From: Deltaproteobacteria bacterium
GTDB lineage: Bacteria; Myxococcota_A; Polyangia; Polyangiales; JADJMO01
Direction of reading: 5' to 3'
DNA: 42,473 nt
Assembly: GCA_022843175.1 (NCBI GenBank)
Contig: JALHOE010000057.1
Location: 1 to 42,473, forward strand
Shown: piece after piece, positions 1 through 7,141 of the stretch
Position numbering within the stretch: the stretch's first letter is position 1
Layout of the letters: the number at the start of each line of letters is the position of its first letter
The notes under the pieces: generated by a model
What the model saw: the letters and a program-made list of their open reading frames with translations, nothing else
What the model was told of the DNA's origin: nothing
Databases searched by the model: none
Program-made: the position numbers and the translations under genes

Positions 1-1628
1 CGCGCCTCGTCGCGCGTGGCGATCGCGCCGCAGGCGTCGAGCAGAGCTGCGCGCGGGCTGCCGGGATCCTGCCGTCGGGCGAGCGCGCCGTCGTGGGAGA
101 GCGCGTCCGCGCCGGGGGCGCCGGTGACGGCGATGCGGAGCGCGTGCTCCGGCGGCGTGGTGTGGCGGAGCAGGCGGTAACCGTCGCGCGCGAGCGGCGC
201 GTTGGGGCCGTCGTTGCGCACGTAGACCGTGCTGCGATCGTCGAGGTGCACCATCGTCCACGCGCGCGCGATCGCGAGGTGCGCGCACGCGTCGCCGCCG
301 ACGCGGCAGACGGCCCACTGAAAGTCCCACTCGCGCGCGAGCGCGTCGAACGTCGCGGCGTCGCGCTCGCTCCGCCAAGCGAGCTCGGTGAGCTCGATGC
401 CGTAGACCCACTGCGCGCGCCCGTCGATGAACACGCGCTGCTCGGGGTGCAGCTCCCACGCGAGGTAGCCGCCGAACGGGCTGAAGTTCCACATGTGTCC
501 GACCGGCCGCGCGGCGCGGGCGTACGCGACGGCGCGCTCGGGGAAGTGATCGGGCGCGAAGCCGACGCCGGGCCCGCGATGGAACGCGAGCAACATGAAC
601 GGCGCGACCAGCAGCGTCGCGAACGAGCACGCGACGTTCATGACGCGCGTGCTCGGGACCAGCGGACCGAGGCGACGGGCGACCATCGGCGTCACGAGCA
701 CGATCGCCATCGGGATCAGGCGGAGCGCGGTGGAGAAGAAGACGATCGCGAGCGCGAGGATCGCGAGGTCGTACCCGCGGGGCAGTCGCGACTCCTCGCG
801 CCCGAACGCGAGCGACGCGATCGCGACGAGGGCGAAGACTCCGGAAAGCGGCACGGTGACGAAGAGGAACGTCGGCGTCGGCCGCGCCCACTCGGTGATG
901 CCGGCCATGAACGGCGCGACCTGCAGCGGACCGGTGAAGTAGCGGAGCCCGGCGCGGTTGAAGGTCGTCGCGACGGCGCTCGCGACGGCGACCGCGGCGA
1001 CGAGCCCGGCGTCGTGAGCGTCGGTCGCGGGGAAGATGCCTCGTCGCAGCACGCGCGCGAGCGCCCGATGAACCGCGTAGGCCGCGAGCATCAGCACGCC
1101 GACGAACCCCGCGCCGTGCAGGTTCGACCACACGGCCTGCAGCGGCACCAACGCCAACAGCGGCCAGCGCGCGCCCGCGCGGTGCACTTCGATCGCGCCG
1201 CCGACGATCGCGATGAGCAGGAACGTCGTCGTCGCGGGACGCACCAGGAGCCAGCCCTCGAGGGCGGCCATCGACAGCGCGACGACCAGCAACGCGACCG
1301 GCCCCGCGGCGCGGGCGCGGAACCAGAGCACGCCGGCGAGGGCTCCGGCGACGAGCGCGCCGCCGAGCTGCAGCGCGTACGGTCCGAGGCGCATCAGCGC
1401 GTACGCGGCGCGATCCCACAGCACGTCCGCGTACGCGATCGGGCGCGCGGTGTAGGAGAGGTCGTCGACCCGCGGGAGGTGCCCGACCCGCGACACCCAC
1501 CGACCGAGCGCGAGGTGCCATGGCAGATCGAGATCGCCGAGCCGCTTGAACGACAGCGCCAAGACGAGCGCCGCGAGGCCGAGCGCCGCGAGGATCCACG
1601 CGGAGCGCTCGAGCGGCTGCCGATCCAT
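1..1628 (-). CDS. polytopic membrane protein, C-terminus cut by window edge
   Basis: An open frame of 542 codons runs leftwards from ATG at 1628 to the window edge without a stop, so the C-terminus is missing. The translation begins MDRQPLERSAWILAALG and has many hydrophobic segments over roughly the first 380 residues, including stretches rich in Ala/Leu/Val separated by short Arg/His loops, then a soluble tail with WNFSPFGGYLAW and FIDGRAQWVYG. This is the layout of bacterial integral-membrane glycosyltransferase-like or uncharacterised polytopic proteins: a membrane core with an extracytoplasmic domain at the end. No catalytic motif was identified, so function is open. A TTG codon lies directly in front of the ATG and could also initiate. 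It is divergent from the outer-membrane protein gene at 1745. The long plus-strand frame covering the same DNA is Arg-rich and judged a shadow. Confidence 0.7.
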   Translation of the reverse strand, partial: MDRQPLERSAWILAALGLAALVLALSFKRLGDLDLPWHLALGRWVSRVGHLPRVDDLSYTARPIAYADVLWDRAAYALMRLGPYALQLGGALVAGALAGVLWFRARAAGPVALLVVALSMAALEGWLLVRPATTTFLLIAIVGGAIEVHRAGARWPLLALVPLQAVWSNLHGAGFVGVLMLAAYAVHRALARVLRRGIFPATDAHDAGLVAAVAVASAVATTFNRAGLRYFTGPLQVAPFMAGITEWARPTPTFLFVTVPLSGVFALVAIASLAFGREESRLPRGYDLAILALAIVFFSTALRLIPMAIVLVTPMVARRLGPLVPSTRVMNVACSFATLLVAPFMLLAFHRGPGVGFAPDHFPERAVAYARAARPVGHMWNFSPFGGYLAWELHPEQRVFIDGRAQWVYGIELTELAWRSERDAATFDALAREWDFQWAVCRVGGDACAHLAIARAWTMVHLDDRSTVYVRNDGPNAPLARDGYRLLRHTTPPEHALRIAVTGAPGADALSHDGALARRQDPGSPRAALLDACGAIATRDEA

Positions 1629-1744
1629 CAAGCGACGGGAGGATAGGCGATCGCGGGTGCAGCGTAAGCGCAGGATCAGGGTGCGCGTCACCCCTCCCCG
1701 AATGAGGGCTTGAGGCCTGCGCGGATCGGTCCCACAACCGCCGT

Positions 1745-2977
1745 TTGTTCCCGGCCACCATCCTCGCCGCCACCGTCGCCACGTGCGACGTCGACCGCCT
1801 CGCGCTCGAGGGGTTCTCCGCGGTCAAGCCCGTGGTGGTCGACGAGCTGTTGCCGCGCCCGCTGCCCGGGTGCCTCACGCGCAAAGAGGAGGCGGAGCTC
1901 ACGCGCCGGCTGTGGGCGCTCGGTCTCTTCGACGACGTCGCGGTGGAGCGCCGCGAGCGCGTGCTTCACGTGCGGGTGCGCGAGAAGTGGACGCTGATCC
2001 CGATCCCCGAGGTCGGCACCGCGAAGACGTTCCGCGACAGCTACGCGTCGCTCACGCTCACCGAGTCCAACGTCGCCGGCCGTGCGGTCGAGTGCGGCGC
2101 GTGGGTCGCCTACTACCAGCGCGCCTGGACGGGTGAGGGCTGGTGCGGCCAGCACCAGAACAACGCGCGGTCGGTCACCTTCGAGGGCTCGGCGACCTAC
2201 TCCGGCTCCGGCTTCTCGTACGACGACCAGCCCTGGTCATGGGAGCGGCGCCGCAGCGGCGGTCAGCTCGGCATGCGTTTGCCATTTTGGTACGGCACGC
2301 AGTGGCGCTTCGCCCTGTCGCTCGAGGGCTATCACGAGCGCCTGCTCGGCGACTTCGCGCCGAGCCTCGCCCGAGAGGGTGTGCAGCTCGGCATCGGTGC
2401 GCGCGCGATCTGGGATCGCTACGAGTGGAACGATCTGGCGCCCAAGGGGCACCGGTTCTTCATCTCCGGCCATCCCGCGGTCTACCTGCGCCCGGGCGTG
2501 GACCGACCGCGACACGCGGTGTCGTCGCAGTGGCTCACTTCTTTTGCCTTCGGGGACCGCGCGGCGCTGCTCGCCAACGTGGTCGTCGAGGCGGCGTCGC
2601 CCGGCGATCCGAATCACTCCTATCTCCTCGGGAGCGTCCCCTCGTGGCGCATGTTCCCCATCGGCGGCATCCGCGGCCTCGCCGACAACCGCTATCGCAA
2701 CGCGCTCCACGCGTTCGCCAACGTCGAGGCGCGCTATGCGCTGGAGCTCGGCAAGCGCTGGTTCCTTCAAGGGGTCGCCTTCGTCGACGGCGGCACCTTT
2801 GCGCCGATGAACGCCGTCGGCGACGTCGAGCGTCCGCTCGGCGCGCTGTCGGTCGGCGGCGGCGTGCGTCTCGTCCCGACGGCGCTGGTGTGGCTCGTCC
2901 CGCGCATCGACGCCGGCCGCGCGCTCGCGCCCGCGAGCGGTTGGTTCGTGCTCACGGGGCTGTCGCAGTATTTCTAG
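1745..2977 (+). CDS. small Omp85-superfamily outer-membrane protein with one POTRA-like domain
   Basis: A 410-residue protein. After a short hydrophobic N-terminus (residues 1-14), residues about 18-90 have the beta-alpha-alpha-beta-beta look of a POTRA domain (LTRRLWALGLFDDVAVERR is the typical helix-to-strand step). The rest is rich in alternating aromatic/polar residues and ends in GLSQYF, a C-terminal Phe as in outer-membrane beta-barrels. GGIRGLADNRYRN near residue 305 matches the Omp85 barrel motif (I/V)RG. The family inserts or translocates proteins or lipids at the outer membrane; this member is much shorter than BamA (about 800 residues) and has one POTRA, so the substrate is unknown. 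The start is TTG: the in-frame stop at 1703 leaves no ATG or GTG upstream. The reading continues upstream as Arg-Arg, which would make a better signal peptide, so the start is uncertain. The stop lies 6 bp from the converging kinase gene. Confidence 0.75.
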   Translation: MFPATILAATVATCDVDRLALEGFSAVKPVVVDELLPRPLPGCLTRKEEAELTRRLWALGLFDDVAVERRERVLHVRVREKWTLIPIPEVGTAKTFRDSYASLTLTESNVAGRAVECGAWVAYYQRAWTGEGWCGQHQNNARSVTFEGSATYSGSGFSYDDQPWSWERRRSGGQLGMRLPFWYGTQWRFALSLEGYHERLLGDFAPSLAREGVQLGIGARAIWDRYEWNDLAPKGHRFFISGHPAVYLRPGVDRPRHAVSSQWLTSFAFGDRAALLANVVVEAASPGDPNHSYLLGSVPSWRMFPIGGIRGLADNRYRNALHAFANVEARYALELGKRWFLQGVAFVDGGTFAPMNAVGDVERPLGALSVGGGVRLVPTALVWLVPRIDAGRALAPASGWFVLTGLSQYF

Positions 2978-2983
2978 AGCGCT

Positions 2984-5446
2984 TCAGAGCGAGCGCACCA
3001 GCCGGAATCCGACGTCCGGGTAGCCCTGCGAGCCGGCGAGGCTCGTGCGCGCCGCTGCGCGTGCCGCCTCGGGGGATTGGCGCCACGAGCCGCCGCGCAC
3101 CACGCGACCCTCGCACCACTCGCGCACGTTGCCGCCGAGGCCGCGCACGCCGTAGGGCGAACGGTCGGTCGGGTAGTCGTGGATCGAGGTCGGCGCGCGC
3201 GGGCTCTTCTCGATGGTGCGCGCGTGACAGAAGGACGCGTCGGTGAAGTCGCCCCACGGGTAGAACCGACCGTCGACGCCGCGCGCGGCCTTCTCCCACT
3301 CCAGCTCCGAGGGCAGCCGCCAGGGGAGCCCGGTCTTCTGGGTGAACCACGCGGCGTACGCGCACGCCGCCTCGAACGAGGCACCGACGGCGGGCCAGTC
3401 GTGCCGCCACACCGAGAGGCCGTCGCGGAGCACGGCGCGGCGGAACGGCGCGCCCGCGGGGTCGGCGAGGAACGTCGCGAGCTCCGCTGAGGTGACCGGA
3501 TGCTCGCGGATCACGAACCCGTCGACCCACACCCGATCCTCGCGGAGCGAGCCGGGGGCGGCCTCGTCGCCGCCGATCTCCGCGCACCCGGCGGCGACGA
3601 AGATGTCGCCGGGCGTGAGGTCCGAGGCGAGGGGCAGCGGGATGGGGAAGGGGAAGTCCTCGCCGGGGCGCGCGCCGCACCAACCGCCGCGACGGCGCAG
3701 GATGATCGGGTACCCGATCGGCGGCCGCTCGGGCGCGAGCAGCTCGAGCAAGTAGCTGCCGACCGGCAGCTCCACCGAGAGCAGCGGCGTCTCGCCGAGG
3801 TCTTGCACCAGCTCCGGCGCGAGCTGCCGCGCGCGGGTGACGAAGCGATGCAGGCGAACCCGGCACGGTGGGTCGGTGGCGATCGACAGGGGCGCGCGGC
3901 CCTCGAGGTAGTCGCGGTACGCACCGGTGTCGTGCTTGCGCAGCACCACCTCGTGGCGCGCGGCCTCGTCCCAAGCACGGCGCTTCTCGGCGTCGCGGTG
4001 ACGGTGGAACCGCATCTCGGCGATCAGCGCCTTGGCCTCGTCGAAGTCGGGGGCGTGCGCGAGCGCGTTGAGGAGCAGCTGCTCGGCCTCGACGTTCTGC
4101 AGGAGCGCGTCGCGCGCGAGCAGGGCCGCCTCGTCCTGCATCGCCCACAACGGCTCTTTGTCGGCGACCGACGCGTCGGGGCCGAGCTGCGCGAGCTCGC
4201 GACCGGCGCGATCGCGGAGCTCGGCGGCGCGCGCGAACATCGGCTCGACGCGCGGCAGGAGCGTGCGCACCTCGGAGAGGATCGCGAGCGCCTTCTCGCG
4301 CCGCATCGCGCCCTCGCGCCAGCGCGCGAGGTCTCCGGCGAGCGACTTCGCGTCGCCGTAGCGATGCTGCGGGTCGGGGTTCATCGCGCGGCAGATGATC
4401 GCGTAGAGCGCGTCGTCGGCCGTGCTCCCCGGCTTGCGCGGGAGCGGCGGGATCACCCCGGCGCGCGCCTTGTCGACCATGTCGCGCGGCGTGCCCTTGT
4501 AGGGCCGCTCACCGGCGAGCAGCTCGAACAGCATGACCCCGAGCGCGTAGACATCGGCGGGCGGACCGAGCCGGTCGATCTCACCGCGCGCCTGCTCGGG
4601 CGCCATGTAGGCGGGCGTGCCGGCGACGAGCGTCTCGAGCGCGGCGAGCCCGCTCGTGACCACCGGCGCTTCGCCGAGATCGCTCGCCGACGGACTGACC
4701 AGGCGCGCGACGCCCCAGTCCATCACCAGCACCTCGCCGAACGCGCCGACCATCACGTTGTGCGGCTTGAGGTCGCAGTGCGCGACGCCCCGCGCGTGCG
4801 CGTAGGCGACGGCTTCGCACACCTTCTGAAAGATCTCGAGCCGCCGCTGCTCGCTCCACTTGATCGCGCCGCCGGGGTCGCGTTGCACCTCGTCGACCAC
4901 CTGCGCGAGCGTCACGCCGCGCACCTCCTTCATCGTGAAGTACGGGCGGCCGTCGTCGAGGTCGCCGATCTCGTGGACGGGCGGGATGCCGGGGTGCGCG
5001 AGCTGCGCGGTGACCTGGGCCTCCTCGATGAAGCGGTCGCGCATGGCGCGCTGACCATCGAGGTCGGGCAGGAGGATCTTCATCGCGAGCTGCCGGTGGA
5101 GCGCGTGATCTCGCACGCGCACGACCTCGCCCATGCCGCCGGCGCCGAGCAGCACGCCGGGGACCAGGCGTCGCGGCTCCGCCTCTCGTAGCGTCGTCAC
5201 CGCCGTTACGGAGTCGCGGGGCGGCAGGCTCACCGCGAGGATCGTCGCCGCGACGCTCGCGACCGTCGGCACGCCGCTCGGTCGTCGCTCGTCGCGATCG
5301 GTGATCGAGCCGTCGCCAGAGGCCATCGTGGCGTTGGCCGCCGAGAGGACCTCTTGCACGGCGCTCGCCCGGCTCTCGTCGAGGCCGTGCTCGCGGAGGA
5401 AGCGCTCGACGATCTCGAGCGTGATGCGTTCGCTAGTCGAGCTCAA
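2984..5446 (-). CDS. Ser/Thr protein kinase fused to a formylglycine-generating-enzyme-fold domain
   Basis: About 820 residues. An N-terminal region of about 90 residues precedes a Hanks-type kinase domain: glycine loop GAGGMGEV, Lys in QLAMKILL, catalytic loop HCDLKPHN and metal motif DWG. The usual Arg before the catalytic Asp is Cys (non-RD), and DFG is DWG, a form common in myxobacterial kinases. A helical linker of about 200 residues follows, then a C-terminal FGE-sulfatase (SUMF1) fold with LPWRLPSELEWEKAARG, GLGGNVREWCEG, VVRGGSW and a final VGFRLV. The two cysteines that active FGEs carry after the RGGS motif are absent, so this domain probably binds rather than oxidises. TTG at 5446 overlaps the upstream response-regulator stop by 14 bp and follows a weak AAGGTG; another TTG at 5491 would lengthen the overlap to 59 bp. 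It is the last gene of a four-gene operon (9602 to 2984), so input likely comes from the linked two-component proteins. Confidence 0.88.
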   Translation of the reverse strand: MSSTSERITLEIVERFLREHGLDESRASAVQEVLSAANATMASGDGSITDRDERRPSGVPTVASVAATILAVSLPPRDSVTAVTTLREAEPRRLVPGVLLGAGGMGEVVRVRDHALHRQLAMKILLPDLDGQRAMRDRFIEEAQVTAQLAHPGIPPVHEIGDLDDGRPYFTMKEVRGVTLAQVVDEVQRDPGGAIKWSEQRRLEIFQKVCEAVAYAHARGVAHCDLKPHNVMVGAFGEVLVMDWGVARLVSPSASDLGEAPVVTSGLAALETLVAGTPAYMAPEQARGEIDRLGPPADVYALGVMLFELLAGERPYKGTPRDMVDKARAGVIPPLPRKPGSTADDALYAIICRAMNPDPQHRYGDAKSLAGDLARWREGAMRREKALAILSEVRTLLPRVEPMFARAAELRDRAGRELAQLGPDASVADKEPLWAMQDEAALLARDALLQNVEAEQLLLNALAHAPDFDEAKALIAEMRFHRHRDAEKRRAWDEAARHEVVLRKHDTGAYRDYLEGRAPLSIATDPPCRVRLHRFVTRARQLAPELVQDLGETPLLSVELPVGSYLLELLAPERPPIGYPIILRRRGGWCGARPGEDFPFPIPLPLASDLTPGDIFVAAGCAEIGGDEAAPGSLREDRVWVDGFVIREHPVTSAELATFLADPAGAPFRRAVLRDGLSVWRHDWPAVGASFEAACAYAAWFTQKTGLPWRLPSELEWEKAARGVDGRFYPWGDFTDASFCHARTIEKSPRAPTSIHDYPTDRSPYGVRGLGGNVREWCEGRVVRGGSWRQSPEAARAAARTSLAGSQGYPDVGFRLVRSL

Positions 5447-5819
5447 CGCCGAGCACCTTCGCGACGCGCGCGCGCACGTCGTCGGGGTCAAAGGGTTTCG
5501 TGAGGTAGACGTCGGCGCCGACCTCGGCGCCCGTCGCGCGATCGAGCTCCTGGCCCTTCGCGGTGAGCATCATGATGTAGGTGCCGGAGAGCGCCGGATC
5601 CGATTTGACGGCCTTGCACACCTCGAAGCCATTCATCACCGGCATCATCACGTCGAGCAGCACTACCGCCGGGTGGTCGGCGCGGATGGTCGCGAGCGCG
5701 TCGCCGCCGTTGGTGGCGGTGAGGATCTCGACGCCGTGCGCGTCGAGCTCGTCGAGCGTCTGCTCGAGCAGCAGGCGAATATGGGGCTCGTCATCGACGA
5801 TCAGGACGGTCTTGCTCAC
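5433..5819 (-). CDS. single-domain CheY-like response regulator
   Basis: A 128-residue stand-alone receiver domain with no output domain. It has the acidic pair D9-D10 (VDDEPH), the phospho-acceptor Asp56 in LLDVMMP, Thr86 in the MMLTA strand and Lys108 in YLTKPFDPDD, so it should be phosphorylated normally. It starts with GTG overlapping the TGA of the GAF-domain gene (GTGA), and its own stop overlaps the kinase start, so translation is very probably coupled along the operon. The expected donor is the histidine kinase encoded first in the operon. With no DNA-binding output, the likely target is a protein, and the Ser/Thr kinase gene immediately downstream is the obvious candidate (inference). 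Confidence 0.9.
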   Translation of the reverse strand: MSKTVLIVDDEPHIRLLLEQTLDELDAHGVEILTATNGGDALATIRADHPAVVLLDVMMPVMNGFEVCKAVKSDPALSGTYIMMLTAKGQELDRATGAEVGADVYLTKPFDPDDVRARVAKVLGVELD

Positions 5820-7141
5820 GCGCGCACCTCATGGACAATGTTGGAGCTCGACGGCTCGCTGCGTTCACCCTCGAGCGCGGCGCCGATCGTCTCGTCGACG
5901 ACGATGCGGCCGTCCGCGCTGCTCTGCAGCGTCGCCGCGTGGCTGATCGCCGCGAAGAACGCTTCGGTCTCCTGGCCCGCGATCAGCTCCGCGTGCGTGA
6001 TCGCGACGCCCGGGCTGCGCTCGACGAACCCGCCGAAGCGACGGTCGAGCGCGCGGACGATCTGCGTGGCGGCTCGAGAGGCTGCGCGCGCCGCCGCGGC
6101 GACGCCGTTCTCCGACGCGAACAACCCGACGATCATCTCGGCGTGCGAGAGCTGCACCGTCGCGCCCTCGCGCATCAGGACCTGGAGCACCGCCGCGGTG
6201 GCGCGACGCACCAACGTCATCACCTCGTCGGGATCGAGCGATACATCGGCGGTGCGCGTGAGCTCGCCGAGATCGCAGAACAGCGCCGCGACCGAGCGGG
6301 TGGTGGCGGCCTTGCCGAACGCCGCGTCGAGCACCCACGGCGAGGCGAACCGCTCGATGTCGTGGCGGAGCGCCTGCTGGCGGAGGCGCTCGCGGTGGAG
6401 CATGGCGTGACTGATCGCGGACGCCGCGTTGCCGGCGAGGGAGGTGACGAGCTTGAGGTCGCCAGCCGTCCACGCGGTGGCCTGGTCGCTGATGACGCGG
6501 AGGATCCCGAACACCGTCTCGCCGGTGCGGAGCGGCGCGCACATCAGGGCGCGGACGCCGGACTCGCTCGAGCCGCTGTCGGTGGTGCTCGCGTCCTCGA
6601 TGAGCTCCGCGCGCCCGGTGCGCAGCACGCGGCCCTCGACGCCGACCGTGGCGGCCAGCGTGCGCGTGCGCGGCCGATCCTCGGTCGAGGCGATCGCCTC
6701 GAGCATCGTGCGCCGGGCGTCGAGGAGCAGGATCGAGGCGCCCGTCGCGCGGAGGAAGCTCTTCGCCTCGGCGACGACCATGCGACACACCTCGTCGACG
6801 TCGAGCACGCGCGAGAGCTTGTCGCTGATGTCGTAGAGGAGGGTGAGCTCCTTGTAGCGGCCGAGCGTCTCGTCGGCGAGCGCGAGCTTCTCTTCTTCGC
6901 GCGCGCCGAGCGCGCCGAGCAGCCGCGCGATCGCGCGCGCGGAGGGAGGACCGACGACGACGCCGAGCTGCAGGCCGGACAGCTCGATGGGGTGTCGCTC
7001 TCCGGTCGCCGCCGCGTCTCCGAAGAGCGTGCGTCCGCCCTCGTCCTCGACGCGGATCGGCGCGCCGACCAGGGTGGCGAGCTCCCCCACCAGCTCCTTG
7101 CCGCCGCCGCGGAGCAGCCGCTGCAGCTTAACTCGAGCCAT
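5816..7141 (-). CDS. GAF-domain protein with degenerate class III cyclase-like domain
   Basis: A 441-residue soluble protein. Residues about 1-85 form a small N-terminal domain of unknown type. Then comes a signalling helix (LGRYKELTLLYDISDKLSRVLD), a GAF domain about residues 105-255 (AKSFLRATGASILLLD, LMCAPLRTGETVFGILRV), and a C-terminal region about 285-430 resembling a class III nucleotidyl cyclase: ALFCDLGELTR matches the first metal-binding Asp strand and VAITHAELIAGQ the later strand. The second metal motif, normally GD before a Val-Phe strand, reads SHAEMIVGLFA, and the Asn/Arg catalytic positions are not recognisable. It is therefore probably a pseudo-cyclase acting as a ligand or protein-binding module. 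ATG at 7141 lies 14 bp inside the 3' end of the histidine-kinase gene; its stop overlaps the next start. Confidence 0.82.
   Translation of the reverse strand: MARVKLQRLLRGGGKELVGELATLVGAPIRVEDEGGRTLFGDAAATGERHPIELSGLQLGVVVGPPSARAIARLLGALGAREEEKLALADETLGRYKELTLLYDISDKLSRVLDVDEVCRMVVAEAKSFLRATGASILLLDARRTMLEAIASTEDRPRTRTLAATVGVEGRVLRTGRAELIEDASTTDSGSSESGVRALMCAPLRTGETVFGILRVISDQATAWTAGDLKLVTSLAGNAASAISHAMLHRERLRQQALRHDIERFASPWVLDAAFGKAATTRSVAALFCDLGELTRTADVSLDPDEVMTLVRRATAAVLQVLMREGATVQLSHAEMIVGLFASENGVAAAARAASRAATQIVRALDRRFGGFVERSPGVAITHAELIAGQETEAFFAAISHAATLQSSADGRIVVDETIGAALEGERSEPSSSNIVHEVRA

Noticed and set aside
93-1646. Long plus-strand open frame of 517 codons over the membrane-protein gene
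   Set aside because: Arg-, Glu- and Asp-rich composition without any domain; it mirrors a minus-strand frame with clear membrane segments. Such shadows arise from high GC.
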